Shown here: positions 34,926-47,417 of the stretch, piece after piece
How the letters are laid out: every line of letters begins with the position of its first letter
Position numbering within the stretch: the stretch's first letter is position 1
Source: Elmis aenea
Lineage: Eukaryota; Arthropoda; Insecta; Coleoptera; Elmidae
DNA: 64,000 nucleotides
Reading direction: 5' to 3'
NCBI GenBank assembly: GCA_947652605.1
Contig: OX393577.1
Coordinates: 20,153,466 to 20,217,465 of the forward strand
Translations under genes and position numbers: made by a program
The notes under the pieces: model-generated
What the model saw: only the letters and a program-made list of their open reading frames with translations
Database searches by the model: none
What the model was told of the DNA's origin: nothing

Positions 34926-37900
34926 CTGGATCAGGTATTAAATCTTGAAACTTTAATCCCGTTACAAAACCGAGCAAATAGGCGATGGAGCATTAAAGTT
35001 TGGGAATCTAAAACTAACCGTGTGAAAGCGATGCTGCATGTCATAAAAAGTAATAAAACTGTCCCTCTGGGGTGTGCAAGATTATCAAAAATATGAACCC
35101 CTTTAGGTGCATTTTAAATATCAAATTCCGTCTATTCAATGTTAGATGCCTTATAGAATATAATATGTAGATTTGGCGGATAGATACCCAGCTAGTTTGA
35201 CTGGTCAGTTATATTTGCCATTATATTAGCTGTTATCCGTTCACCCTTGCTTAATTCTTTTCTATTCAGACGTTTTTCTGTTAAATGGTGGGTAATGGAG
35301 CAGAAATTTTATAAAAATAATACTCGTTCGTACACCAGAGGTTTTCAATAAACTACTTAGCATCGTATGTTAATAAATTGTTTCCACTAATTTTGCAATA
35401 AAGACAACGAATTTTCCTGTACTAGATCATAGATAATTACTGATGACATTGATTTTTCAAATTATAGTACCTAACGAAAATACATATAATTAAGATTAAT
35501 TAAAAATCAGTTATCTTTTACTTGATGTGTATTCGCAAGAAATTATATAACACTTGGTTATAAAAAAAAAACTCTGAAGCCTACAGATTTTTTTCCAGAA
35601 ACTTTTTCTTGTATGAATAACTTAAGAAAAACCTTTATTCCCAATTCGCTCTAAATTTTGATAGGTGACCTTAAAACGCGTATTGTAAATGAAATTTAGG
35701 ATACTGAAATTTTGAGTTTTGTTGTTGACGACAAATCAAAATTGGATGTGTTTTTCTCTAACTTACTACAATTACACGTTACTCCTACTACAAAATGACG
35801 TGCTCACACAATAATTTCACAACTTTGAAATTGCTGCAGACCTTTAAACTTCAAACTGGAACGAGCTCAATCCTTTTTGTTTTCCAGGTTTACGACCAAT
35901 CTAATCATTTTACTAGTTAAGCTAATTGTGACGATTCCTTTAACTGCCGGCGCCATAAACGTGTTGCCCGTTTACTCTTTAAAGGATTCCTATATCATCT
36001 CCTGGATATAAATCGCTTTCAAAAAAGTTGAATGTATGAGCGTGTGTTATTCACTACCGCACATCCAAGTCTCAAAACTTCTCCAACTTTCGTATGAATC
36101 GTAAATTTGCACATACGTTGCTGGCTAGTATTTTGTTGGTAATCTTACATATAGATTCAGCAGAGTTTCCTATGAAGTTGTTGTCAGTAATTTACAATTT
36201 GCACGTTAAGATTATTGTGGTACCATCTACAATGTAACTTATAAAAAGAAATTGAGAAACTTTGTTAATTATGCTACAGAGTTTCACTATGGTAACGACG
36301 AATTGTATGTATTTTTTACACGTAAAAATGTCGGATAATAGAAATAAATTTATAGTGTGCACTTGGTGCACAATGCATACGTGTAATTGCTTAAATTGTG
36401 TAAGTAATTCTATCATAAATATAATTAATTCTATTATTAATATAATATGTACACGTCGGTCATTCTTTAATGAAAAATTTCCTTCGCCCGTCAAATTTGG
36501 GTTTTTAACCAATTGCTAATCTTACATCTTCTAGAGACTACCAATAGGAGCATTATTACACGTTAATAATTTTACATTCCCCTGTCAGACGTTGACCATC
36601 CTGTCAAATTTGCGTTTCCGACCAACAACAAACTCAGATTTCCTAGAAACGATCAATAAACATAATCAAACACTGATAATATCCTTTTCGCAATTAACAG
36701 ATTTTCATGCGTTTATTGGTCGTTCCTAAGAAATCTGAGTTTGTGATTGGTCGAAAACATAAATTTGAAGAGGGAATTACATATTTTGGTCTTGATAATT
36801 TTTTGACGAATTTCGGCGACCAGTAGCGTTACGTTGATATAGATTAAACCACTATGACAGTACTTGTAAAATTTGACATAACGTACATTAAATTTGACAG
36901 GTAGGTTAAGTGAAGGAAATTTTCTGACAAAATATAACTCGTGCATTGCAAATGATCTATAATTTTTGACAACTCTTCACTCATGCAAGTTGAAAAAGAA
37001 AAAATCACTCGTATACTTCGTGCACTCGTGTTTTTTTCAGCTCAACTTGCATTTGGGCAAATTTACCAAAAATTATCGATAATTTTCAATGAACTTGTTA
37101 TATTACTACTGATAATTTTTGACCTGTTGCCCTCTTTGTAAGAAATTTTATTACACTTCGATACTCAGGTTTAATTTATGTTAATTTCGTGTAGAAATAA
37201 TTGTAGAGAACTCTTTAGCCTCAATGTATTTTGATGAAACTTTCCTCTTCAGATTTAAAATGTGACTGTCATAGATAAATAATATATAGTATTCAAAGTC
37301 ACAGGTTTTTTTTTTTGCGGTAGGTGGATTACATAAAAATACACCCTCGTATGTGTAGTTCTTTTTTTTTTTTTTTAATAAAAATTTGAGGTGAAGAAGA
37401 AAAAAACTTGCTCGTTTGTTATTTTTACAAATGCCAATTCTTCATTTTTTTTGTTCGTGAATGTGCCTTCACTTTTGAAAAAGTTTTATTGGCCATCAAA
37501 TGTGAAAAACGACTTGAGGACTGCTGGTTTATAACCAATAATTAGTAGTGCAGAGTACATCTAGTTTATACTTGTCCCCTATCGACAGTTAACTGGAATA
37601 TGTAATCAGACACCAGCGCTACGTTAATAATTCTGATCTTCCAGAACGAGTTGTCTGTTGCATGCTGAGATCAGCCACTGATGGCTAGATAAATAATAGA
37701 TGAATAGCTGAGAGCAAGTAGGGTGCAAACAAAGAGCCTGGTGTTTTGCTTATAAACTATTCCGACTGTGAAAACTGCATTGTGCGCTGACAGCTACAAG
37801 ATTTAACTTAATTAATCATGCCTACGTTATCTGCTATATTCGGTTTAATTAAAGTGCATATTTAATTATAATATTCGCGTAGCATTAGCTATGATTATGG

Positions 37901-38406
37901 AAACCGATAACACTGTTAAACATTTACGAATATCATTTAATTAAGCGCTTTTGTATTCCGGGTTGTGTGTCAACATTCATAATTATGGGGACCCATTAAT
38001 TAATTATCGGATGTTTACGAATTAAAATGGTAATTGTTTTACGTCGCTTCGATGCGTTTTTATTAAATAACGGCAAAAATGCAAAAAATGCTGTGTAAAT
38101 AACACAATGAAACAACTTTTTTAAAACGGTGTATTTTTGCTTCATGCAAATATTACATTCTTTTTAATTTCTCTTGTATTTCTCGTTCTGTGTAATGTGT
38201 AAGTAGGAATTTAAAGCAACTAAAAAATTAACAAGTTTCAATTCTATACATTTTTTGAGCTACTTATTTTGAAAGTGGCTTAAGTCACTTAAGTCACATG
38301 TAATTTTGAGATACTAAATGTTTTGCATTTTAATGTGCATACAAATATTTATGCTCTCTGTCGAGAATTTTCACTTACATTTGTTATCTCGGTTACCTAC
38401 TTATAC

Positions 38407-38550
38407 AGTGTCTACAAAAAGTAACGTAACGGATCAATATCTCGTCTTGTGACAACTTTATAAAAAAAAAGTTTTATACAAAAGTTGTTTGTGGTAATTT
38501 ACTACATAACCTTAAATTATTTCCAACTATACAGTGTTTTGTTTTTTCCA
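38407..38550. mobile_element. Half copy of the 19368-19751 MITE
   Basis: CAGTGTCTACAAAAAGTAAC after TA is followed by 130 bp nearly identical to the left half of 19368-19751, ending at the internal CAGTGTTTTGTTTTTTC. The other half is absent. Confidence 0.7.
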
Positions 38551-39123
38551 CAGGAATTTTTTGTTTATTACGAATTAAAATCCCAGAAAACTACAACCAA
38601 AAATTAAGGTGTATTTCTTAACCCCCCTAAGCCCGTCATCGTTAACGGGTTTACATAAAACTGAAATCTAGGCACCCTAGTGCTTACACATAATTACAAA
38701 TGAATAGTAGACTACTTCTTATGGCTGCAGTACCATTAATAATAATTAAACAATCAATGACGAACTGATTTTTATTTCAGTTAACCTAACCCACAAATGG
38801 CATGCGGTCAGATACAATTACAGTAGAATACGCATGCGCGCATACTAAATATTGGATGGATTTAGGACAGGCTTTATTTTGGTACGATTTTTTCGTTCAA
38901 GATTTTTAATTTCTGATTGACACCGTACTAGAAAATCGTATACGATTTTTTTAAACGAAAAAATAGTATAGTATAAAACAGACTTTGGATTTTATGTTGC
39001 ATGACAAGTTTCAAAGTTTATCTAGATAACATTAATTGAATGTAATTGCACGCTTTTTGTAGTATACTTTTAAAGGCTCTATTGATGGCTACTATCAAAA
39101 ATGTAAATTTTTAAGGTGTGGCA

Positions 39124-39170
39124 CATACACACACTTTTACACGCCTACACACACGCACACACACACACAC
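39124..39170. repeat. CA/AC microsatellite
   Basis: Interrupted (AC)n run ending in eight or more uninterrupted CA units just before GGACGTCATCGCGAAAA. Confidence 0.85.
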
Positions 39171-40565
39171 GGACGTCATCGCGAAAATAGTCAAATCGGG
39201 TTCAGGGAACCTCAAAATGTATATATCAGTCGAAATCTGGAATTCGAAAATTTTCGCGATCACACTACTTTCTTCATACTACGTATGGCGAAAGTAAACA
39301 GAACATACATTTTGGTAATTGTAACAGTTTTAACTCATTTGTCGCAAAAAGTGACTTTTTCCACTTTTGAAATAAACGGTTTATGTATGCAGAACAGAAA
39401 TATGATCCTTTCGTTAAAGTTTATCATGATACCTTGCTGCACAATGAGCATGTGCGAAGTTAAACCATCGTGTATAGCGATTTCATCAATTAAACAATAT
39501 ATAACTGTCCGTGCACTATTCAGAACATTGCAAGGGTTGCCATTCACTGGTCTAGCAGGCGGTGATTAATTAGTATGCATTTTCAGTTTACAATAGCGAG
39601 TAGCGGCGATCCAGTGAGCTTACGTTATCCAGGTGCGCGCTTATCTGTACCAAACTAATGCGTTTGCCATACATTTATTTCTGAACAATTTATACACGCA
39701 ATCAACCATTCGTTGTTAAGTACTTCTATTCAATCTCTTTCGAGTATGTATTAGTAGTTTATCTTGTGTACGGTCGTTTACGGGCTTTCAGAGATGGCGA
39801 ACGTTAATAGTACGTATAAATTTTCCGGTTTTGTTGCAACAAACATATATTGTGGCAGCTGTCACATGTTAATAAAGTGACGGCTACGACGTTGTTTTTT
39901 CCAATTCTGTGTCCCTCCATTTAAAAACGTGCGATAATACTGGGAAATCATGTTAGTAAAAAACATGAACTTGTGAATATTAACGTAATTATATTGAAAT
40001 AAACTGGTGTGGCCACCAAATGACTTTCGCCATAGATATTGTATTTATGTCCGTATGTGTGTTTGTGTATTAGTGGATATAAAAAGTTTAAAGTGCCGCT
40101 CCAGGCGCTCTACCTAACCTCATTTTTGTTAATGACGTCTGTCAACATGACGTAAATGACGTCTGTCAAAATGACGTTTCATGCGAATGTTTATGAATAT
40201 GAACAACCACAGCGTTCTTAAAATATATTTTCAAAATTTAAAAAAAATCATAGCTTTTTTCACAGAAATTCAAGAGAGTTGAGACAAACGGCAGTTTACT
40301 AAGAAAAATAAACTCTTTAACATACTAAAATTTGAAAAAATTGTCGGAGCCGTTTTCGAGAAAAATTTCCAAAATTTTGAATTTTAAATATTACCAAAAA
40401 AAGTTATAGTTTTTTTTTATAAACATTAACATAGACTACAATCCTACATAACCAGAATTTTTTAATCTATCACTGTTTTTATGTAATTTAGGGTTGTCGT
40501 TTTAATTTAAACGCTGTATATTAATTATTATTCGAAAAATTAAATATTTGCACGCGTTTTCTATA

Positions 40566-42036
40566 CCTTTTCAAGTTCAAATTGGCACTAATCAAAATCA
40601 AATTGGCACTAATCAAAATCAAATTGGCACTAAACAAATTCAAGTTGACAATTAACAAGTTCAAGTTGACATTAAATAATTAAATTGTTAATTCAAATTA
40701 ACATCTTAAAAGAACCCTTCCACGTTCTCATAATGCCTTATATAAAAAAAGTTGACGCCGTAAACCGAAAAATACAAATTTGCGCTGTTTATAATTCTAA
40801 CGGGGATTGGCGCAATCTTACAAATGTTCTCGGAGTTTCAAAAAGAACGGCGTATAGATGGGTGAAAAATCAAGACGTTCCAGAGAAACAGCATGGAGGT
40901 AAACGCAGAGTTAAAATTACAGACGAACATCGTCGTTTTTTTGAAAATGAAATTGAAAGAAATCCAAAGATAACTCTCCAGCAATTAAAAGAAAAGATTT
41001 TACAATCATATGAAATTAATGTCACTAAAGAATGTATTCGTCAACACCTCGATGGTCTTATGTATACAATAAAACAAGTACATCGAGAGCCAGAAAGAGC
41101 CAACAGTATAGACAATAAAACAAAAAGGTTAGATTATGTAAGAACATTACTTAATCTTCAAGCAGAGAATTTGCCAATAATTTATCTTGACGAAAGGACG
41201 AAACTAATTTTAATATGTTTATTTCGCGGACGCAAGGACGTTCTAAGAAAGGAAGTCGATGTACATTTGTAGCAGCTGGTAGCCGAGGCGCAAATATACA
41301 TCTTATTGGATGCATAGGTCTAATACATTGTGAGCTAAGACGGGGATCATTTAAAAAACCAGAAGCAAACGAATTTGTGAAACAATGTTTGAGAAACGCC
41401 CAAAATATATACCAAGAACCAGTAGTTATGGTTATAGATAATGCACCTTGCCATTCTTCTATTGAAGAAGTTTTTGCAGAAGAGGAATTTTTTCACCATA
41501 GATTAATAAGACTTAGTCCATGCAGTCCCATGTTAAATCCGATTGAGCAAGCATGGTCTGTATTAAAGGCTAGTGTAAAATCAGATTTGGCAGATAACCT
41601 AAGAGATGTTTTAGCAGGAGAAGATCGGCATAATATCTTCCAAACTGAATACAGAATGCGCCGGTTAGAAAATATTGTTCAGAATCATATTAACACAATC
41701 AATGTGGCCAATTGTGCAAGATTCATAGCCCATATTCAAAGATATATTCCGGCAGCATTAAATATGGAGAATATTATTTTCTAATTAATTAATTTAGCAA
41801 ATGTTGTTTATTTAATATGCCCATGCTATTGTTTTAAAATATAGTAGAAATAACATTATTTACTTAGTTCTATTTAATCGTATGATACTGCTAATTTAAA
41901 ATTATTTAATGTCAACTTGAATTTGTTTAGTGCCAATTTGATTTTGTTTAGTGCCAATTTGATTTTGATTAGTGCCAATTTGATTTTGATTAGTGCCAAT
42001 TTGATTTTGATTAGTGCCAATTTGAACTTGAAAAGG
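40566..42036. mobile_element. Tc1/mariner-like transposon with subrepeated ends (1.47 kb)
   Basis: The ends ACCTTTTCAAGTTCAA invert at the right, inside TA-containing flanks (CTAT.../...ATAG). Each end carries a short tandem subrepeat, CAAATTGGCACTAATCAAAA: three units at the left (about 40580-40640) and five at the right (about 41925-42030). The transposase gene lies between. Confidence 0.8.
40733..41784 (+). pseudogene. Tc1/mariner-family DDE transposase, one frameshift
   Basis: The N-terminus (MPYIKKVDAVNRKIQICAVY) leads a helix-turn-helix (LTNVLGVSKRTAYRWVKNQD). Catalytic residues: D in IIYLDE, D in VMVIDNAPCHSS, E in SPMLNPIEQAW; 35 residues separate the second D from the E (DD35E by eye). 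Just after YLDE (near 41190-41200) an extra 8 bp, an imperfect repeat of GACGAA, shifts the frame. Without it the sequence would read on into TNFNMFISRTQGRSKKG. One lesion only, so the copy may be fairly young. Ends in NMENIIF. Confidence 0.88.
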
Positions 42037-42485
42037 TATAGAATAAGTTAAAACGATAATCCAAAATTAATAAAAACGGTAAAAGATAAAAAAAAATCTG
42101 TTTATGTAGAATTGTAGTTTATGTTAAGTTCTAAATAAAGCCTTAATAACTTTTTTCTGGTAAAGTTTATAATGACGAAAATATTAAAAAAATTTAAAAT
42201 CTTGAAAATTTCTTTCGAAAACGGCTCCAACAATTTTTTTCCAATTTTAGTATGTTATAGAGTTTATTTTTCTTAGTAAAAGGCCTTTTGTCTCAACCCT
42301 CCTGAATTTCCGTGAAAAAAGTTATGATTAAATAAAAAAAGTAAAAATATTTTTTAAAACGCGCCCATGAAACGTCATCTTGACAGACATCATTTACAAA
42401 AATGAGGTTAATTAGTACGTTTGAAGCGGTTTTTAAACTTTTTTTATCCATAAATGCACAAACACATACGTTGATACACACAATA

Positions 42486-43587
42486 CAGGGTGTCCCCATT
42501 ATACACGACAAAAAAGTATGTGCATATTCCTGAGTGAAAATGATGACCATTTGTCAAATATTTTGTTATCCGAAAATGCTTCCTTTCAAAGTTAGAGACC
42601 TCCAAAGTTGCAAGAAAAAAAATTCAAAAAATCGATTACATCCTAGCCGTTTAAGCTAGAGCTATCAAACTTGGCCGAAATGTGTGGGTGTTTCCCATTG
42701 ACTTTGTGGGATAATTAGAAAGAAAACACGTAATTGGAAGTATGATTTATAGTCAGGTCTTCCGCTTACCATCTTCAGAATTTTTTTCTCTGGAATAAAA
42801 TTGAAAATGTCATTCGTCCATAAGAAAGTACGACTTAAGAGGAAAAAAATCGTCCCTCTTTGTTTTTTGCTGTAAACGTAGCAGTTTTCGAGAAAATTAG
42901 CGCTAAAGATGCATCGACAAACTCTGTTTATACACCTCAAATATTTTTTTTAACGAAACTTAGTTGGCTAATGTCATGCTTGACTTAAGGCTTGTTCATA
43001 ATAAACTAAGTGAATGTCGGCTCATTCTTTTAGAGTATACAAGTTTGTCTGACATTTTTAAAAAAAGGTTAGGTTATGAACAAGCCTTAAGTCAAGCATG
43101 ACATTAGCCAACTAAGTTTAGTAAAAAAAAATATTTGAGGTGTATAAACAGATTTGTCGATGCATCTTTAGCGCTAATTTTCTCGAAAACGGCTACGTTT
43201 ACAGCAAAAAACAAAGAGGGACGATTTTTTCCTCTTAAGTCGTACTTTCTTATGGACGAATGACATTTTCAATTTTATTCCAGAGAAAAAAATTCTGAAG
43301 ATGGTAAGCGGAAGACCTGACTATAAATCATACTTCCAATTACGTGTTTTCTTTCTAATTATCCCACAAAGTCAATGGGAAACACCCAAACATTTCGGCC
43401 AAGTTTGATAGCTCTAGCTTAAACGGCTAGGATGTAATCGATTTTTTGAATTTTTTTTCTTGCAACTTTGGAGGTCTCTAACTTTGAAAGGAAGCATTTT
43501 CGGATAACAAAATATTTGACAAATGGTCATCATTTTCACTCAGGAATATGCACATACTTTTTTGCCGTGTATAATGGGGACACCCTG
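42486..43587. mobile_element. TA-flanked palindromic element Q (1.1 kb), near-perfect
   Basis: Termini CAGGGTGTCCCCATTATACA and the reverse complement are flanked by TA (42484-42485, 43588-43589). The arms, about 42486-42995 and 43079-43587, differ at only scattered bases, so this is a young copy. ORFs here are mirror images. It does not carry the ATCTCG layout of the other CAGGGT families. Confidence 0.88.
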
Positions 43588-43631
43588 TATATTTATGGCG
43601 AAAGTCATTTGGTGGCCACACCAGTTTATTT

Positions 43632-46601
43632 AATTAAATGTTGGAGAGTTGAAGCTGCCATATGAGAAGATGCATTATTGTAGTGGAACATGATCCCTTT
43701 CTCTGGAAGTCCAAATAATTACATGACGTTTGGGCTGAATTTTAAATAAAAAATTGCTAAAATTGAATGGCAAGTAAAATAGTTTTAAAGAAAATAAAAA
43801 ATCCGTTCATTTTGATCAGTCTGTAGATCCTAATGACGTACTTATTAAAATCAAATTCCATACAAAGCGCGCTTGTAACATTTTAAATTTTATTACCTTC
43901 AAGGCTTCAACTATAATGAAAGTTTGCATAACAGCACGGATTTGCGAAAAGCAGAAAATCACGTTACGTTGTGCTTAATTAATGAACTGAGTTCCAAAGA
44001 TCTAGAAAACTCAAAGAGCATACTCACGGTTATCCAATATTTTTAAAGCCCGGGTTCACGAAGTGCTATTTGTTGACTTTTCTTTGTACAAAGGTTATTC
44101 TTGCGGAGTACAGAAACTTGTTCCAGATTCTAATTTGCATATCACTACAGACAGATTATTATTATACCGAATGAACAGATTCAAGACGAACATTTTCTTT
44201 TTGTGGTTATCACAATTTAATCTGTAATTGCTACTGTGCAGTTGACTGGAAATAAAAAGTAATAATCCGACTGCACCGCTTTTATTTTGATCGTCTTTTT
44301 AAATTTGATTATCTTAAATTAAAATGTACAGCATTTTAAATGCATAAAAACTGCATCTGTTTAATGTTGTGCAAATTATCAGAACCTTTTGGATTACCAT
44401 TAACACAATATGACGCGGTATTTTTCACAATGATTATTATTGAAGAAGAAAAGTTGTCTATTCTAGGCTCTAGGCTCTATGGCTTTAAGTAATTAATTTG
44501 TTTATATGAAAGTGATTTTGATCATGATATAGTTTGCAAATTAAATCCTTGCTTGACCCTTATTGTGAAACTAAAAAAATACAAACAAATAATCGTTCAA
44601 GTTCGCAGGGAGTTCCAAAATTATTTATTTGCGATTGATTATCAAAATGGCGATTCTAATTAAACCTTTTATTGGTTGCTTGTATTTTTTTGATGACATT
44701 ACTTTGTTTATTTAGTACCAGAATATTTGTGTTCAGGTTTAATTTGTACTGAATATTTAAACTGTAAAACAGTCCATAATTAAATACCTTTTATCTGTAT
44801 ATGCGCTGTCGGTTAATCTAATCTTAATCCATTGCTTATGTGAAAACTATGGATTCTTATTAAATCGAGTATAACTGTCATTGGGGGCTAACGAAGCTTT
44901 TCAAAATTAAAACCAATTAAAATACATCCGATTATGCATGTTCAACAAAGGCTGCATTAATTCTGCAAATAAGCACGCAAAGTTAATTTTCATGTGTCCT
45001 TTAATTTTTAAAATCCTGTTACAAACAACGGAAAAATGTGGAAATAGTATAAGAAACATTTCAAACTATACAAATACGTGGGAACGTGAGAAAACTTGGA
45101 TGACGTTTTTAGTATTTATGAATCGACTGAAATGCAAACCCTTAAGTATATCGAAACAAATAACGATGGACATACACCACCTTCATAATAAACGTCCAAT
45201 TGTTAAAAATGTTTGCCTTAAAAAGTCAGTAGAGTTTTACTGAAGAGGACTATCCTACATCACGATAATGCATCTTTTTATACGATAGCCTTAACTCTCC
45301 AGTTTTAGTTGAAAACAGATGAAAGATACAGAGCCTTAAACATTTTCTAAAAATTTACTACTATCTTGTTCGAAACATGTAGAAAATACTTAAGTTTTAT
45401 CTAAAAATCAACGTTTTATTTTTAAATCCTGGCTCTCCTGGACAATAGTATTTTATCCAATGAATTTGTTGAGGTCTGCTGTTTTTTTCTTGTCATTACG
45501 ATTCATTTATTTTCCTGCAGGAATAAATTTAGTCCTCTCTGGAAAATTATGTTCTAGGGAGAAATAAATGCGTCGGACGAGTTTGCTTTTTACGCATGTA
45601 ATAAGTTCGATACATTTTGTTGTTTGAAACACATTTGTTTGGTCGTACTCTTTACACGAGTTTGGTTGATAGTCGCTAGTAAATTGCAAATGTTATTGCA
45701 TATATTGCTGTTCGATCAATGCAAAAGTTATTCATAGTGTGGCATATAAAGCCCAGTGGCTGTGTTTTGATCGAGACTGAGATAAAAGAGAAATATTTAT
45801 CACAGAACCGCTGACAACAACGACCGAAGCTCTCGGGAACGTCACAGTGATGGATACCTTTTGCAGAATTATGAATTTTAATTGCAGTAGCGCCCAGGTG
45901 ATCGCAGCTGGTTCAGATGGAAATTGCACACATTTGCATGTTGCATATTTCGATGTTACTATTACATTATGACAGTGACTAAGTGGACGCTCGTTTGTGC
46001 ATGGTTAGCAATAGACCGACGCAATTTCGTGTTGCATTTGCTTTGGAAATCTGGCAGCAAACTTTTGAACGGGCGATTTACGACCGTTTCCTCGGTATTG
46101 TTTATGGGTTTTAGTGTAAAAACTTGTTTCTTTTTTCACTTTTTAGTTTGCTGAGAGTAAGACGCAACCCCTTAAAAAAGATTAATCTGAAAATGTAAAT
46201 TGATAACATATATCAAGTGATTGATTTGGACAAATAAATAAGTCTAATAAAAAATTGCTATTTTTCTATGGATCTCTTTTCGATGCTTCGTTAAAATCTT
46301 CGTTTTTGGGTCAGCAATTCTTCGCAATTTTTTTGACAGTGTGTGCGACATTTTTAATGAAACTGACAACAAGGCACTCAATGAATACTATATGCCAAGA
46401 TCACGGTCTACCAAGATTGGATGTCGTGTCTCAGAATTATTAAATTGCAGGCTGCCGTTGTTTTGTCATAAACATGTTTCCATGGTCATGTTGACAGTTT
46501 GCAAAAAATTCTTCGTTTTGATAACTTTCAAATTATGTGATTCTTAAGTTTTATTTTTTTGAAGTTTCAATAGCGCATGTAGTTAAAATTTTAGTGAGAC
46601 T
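43632..46601. other. UTP4 intron 5, region upstream of the protamine-like gene
   Basis: AT-rich sequence. ORFs of 60-100 codons (44938-45243, 45507-45929 minus, 46255-46547) show no family features. The last few hundred bases presumably hold the promoter of the protamine-like gene. Confidence 0.45.
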
Positions 46602-47285
46602 ATGGGAAAATGTAGAAGCCATAGCAGGAAAAGGGGTAGAAGCCATAGCAGGAGAAGGGGTAAAAAACGTCAAAGTAAAGATAGAAGGTTGATGACCGGA
46701 CTATGCTGCAAAAAAAGTGGCAGAACTAAGAGTAAGAGACGTAGAAAACGCAAATTAAAGAAACTCAGTAGAGGCAAAATTACTCGTAATGCCTTTTTTA
46801 ATTATTTGAGGGACTTTAGAAAGCATTATCATGGACGCGACGTGGTTAAGAAATGCGCGCAATGCTGGAAAAAGTTAAGTCCCAAAGCTAGGGCGCCGTA
46901 TTGCAAAATGGCAACTCGCGCCCCAAAAGGGAAGTATCATCGACGATGCTCAAAGAAATCGCGTGGTCACCGGAAAGGCGGGAGAAGAGGAAGAAGCGGG
47001 AGAAGGGGGAGAAGCGGGAGAAGGGGGAGGAGGTCCAAAGGTCGTTCAAGTCGACGTCGCAGTCGCGGGCGTCACAGCAGTCGTCACGGCAGTTGTCCCT
47101 GCAAGCGTCACGGCAAGCGTCACGGCAGGCGTCACAGCAGGCATCACAGCCGGAGGTGTGGCGGCAGCAAAAAACGACGATCAAGGCGACGCTCGCGTGG
47201 AAAGAAGAGGTCGAGGAGCTGCAAAAAGGGAAGATCTGGAAGTTGTTTTGTAACCGCAGCCGTCACTGAAGTTGTCGAAAGTTAA
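46602..47285 (+). CDS. MST-HMG-box protamine-like sperm nuclear basic protein
   Basis: A single-exon, 227-residue protein dominated by Arg, Lys, Ser, Gly and His with 12 Cys. Residues about 56-105 form an MST-HMG-box (NAFFNYLRDFRKHYHG ... CAQCWKKLSPKARAPYC), the domain shared by fly protamines (Mst35B) and Mst77F. The tails are Arg repeats: RSHSRKRGRSHSRRRG at the start, then RRGRSGRRGRSGRRGRR, then KRHGKRHGRRHSRHHSRR. The family replaces histones during spermatid nuclear condensation, with cysteines able to form disulfides; that role here is inferred. High GC produces long overlapping ORFs in other frames that are not genes. AATAAA at 47412-47417. Nested in the UTP4 intron, same strand. Confidence 0.88.
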   Translation: MGKCRSHSRKRGRSHSRRRGKKRQSKDRRLMTGLCCKKSGRTKSKRRRKRKLKKLSRGKITRNAFFNYLRDFRKHYHGRDVVKKCAQCWKKLSPKARAPYCKMATRAPKGKYHRRCSKKSRGHRKGGRRGRSGRRGRSGRRGRRSKGRSSRRRSRGRHSSRHGSCPCKRHGKRHGRRHSRHHSRRCGGSKKRRSRRRSRGKKRSRSCKKGRSGSCFVTAAVTEVVES

Positions 47286-47411
47286 CGTCCACATACAAAT
47301 GTCAAATTGTTGTCACACGACAAATTCTCAAGATATGTCTTCGTTTTATAAACTATGTAAAATGTAATTTAGCTATAACGTACTGTGATATATTGCTGTT
47401 GGTATTGATCA

Positions 47412-47417
47412 AATAAA
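47412..47417 (+). promoter_or_regulatory. Polyadenylation signal of the protamine-like gene
   Basis: AATAAA lies 127 bp after the stop codon and supports an independent transcript inside the UTP4 intron. Confidence 0.5.

Larger units (their letters stand above)
34926..39996. other. UTP4 intron 5, middle part
   Basis: AT-rich sequence without a recognisable gene. It includes a weak inverted pair at about 36600-36770 (AAACTCAGATTTCCTAG against its inverse), a palindrome around 36260-36510 that creates overlapping ORFs on both strands, the half element at 38407-38550, and a CA repeat at 39124-39170. The ORFs at 39285-39569 and on its reverse are unassigned. Confidence 0.45.
39997..43631. mobile_element. 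Large palindromic element with Tc1-like and Q insertions (3.6 kb)
   Basis: Left AAATAAACTGGTGTGGCCAC with CAAATGACTTTCGCCATA is exactly inverted at 43594-43631. Inward, left-arm sequence (ATGACGTTTCATG, CCGTTTTCGAGAAA) is mirrored in 42045-42470. The centre is the Tc1-like element 40566-42036, and the right arm is broken by palindrome Q. Outer boundaries and target duplication are approximate. Confidence 0.7.

Noticed and set aside
36192..36519. Overlapping ORFs on both strands (85 and 106 codons)
   Set aside because: Low-complexity AT-rich sequence with partial palindromes (IINIINSIINII); no codon or domain signal.
39124..39170. CRISPR-like or regulatory array
   Set aside because: It is a simple CA microsatellite; there are no spaced repeats, and the genome is eukaryotic.
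40570..40650. Short spaced repeats at the Tc1-like ends considered as a repeat array of another kind
   Set aside because: The same unit occurs inverted at the other end, so they are subterminal repeats of the transposon.
46888..47269. Long overlapping ORFs in other frames (46901-47269, 46963-47253, 46888-47184 minus) at the protamine-like gene
   Set aside because: They are by-products of the GC-rich repetitive Arg codons; none has domain features, and the frame at 46602-47285 contains the MST-HMG-box.
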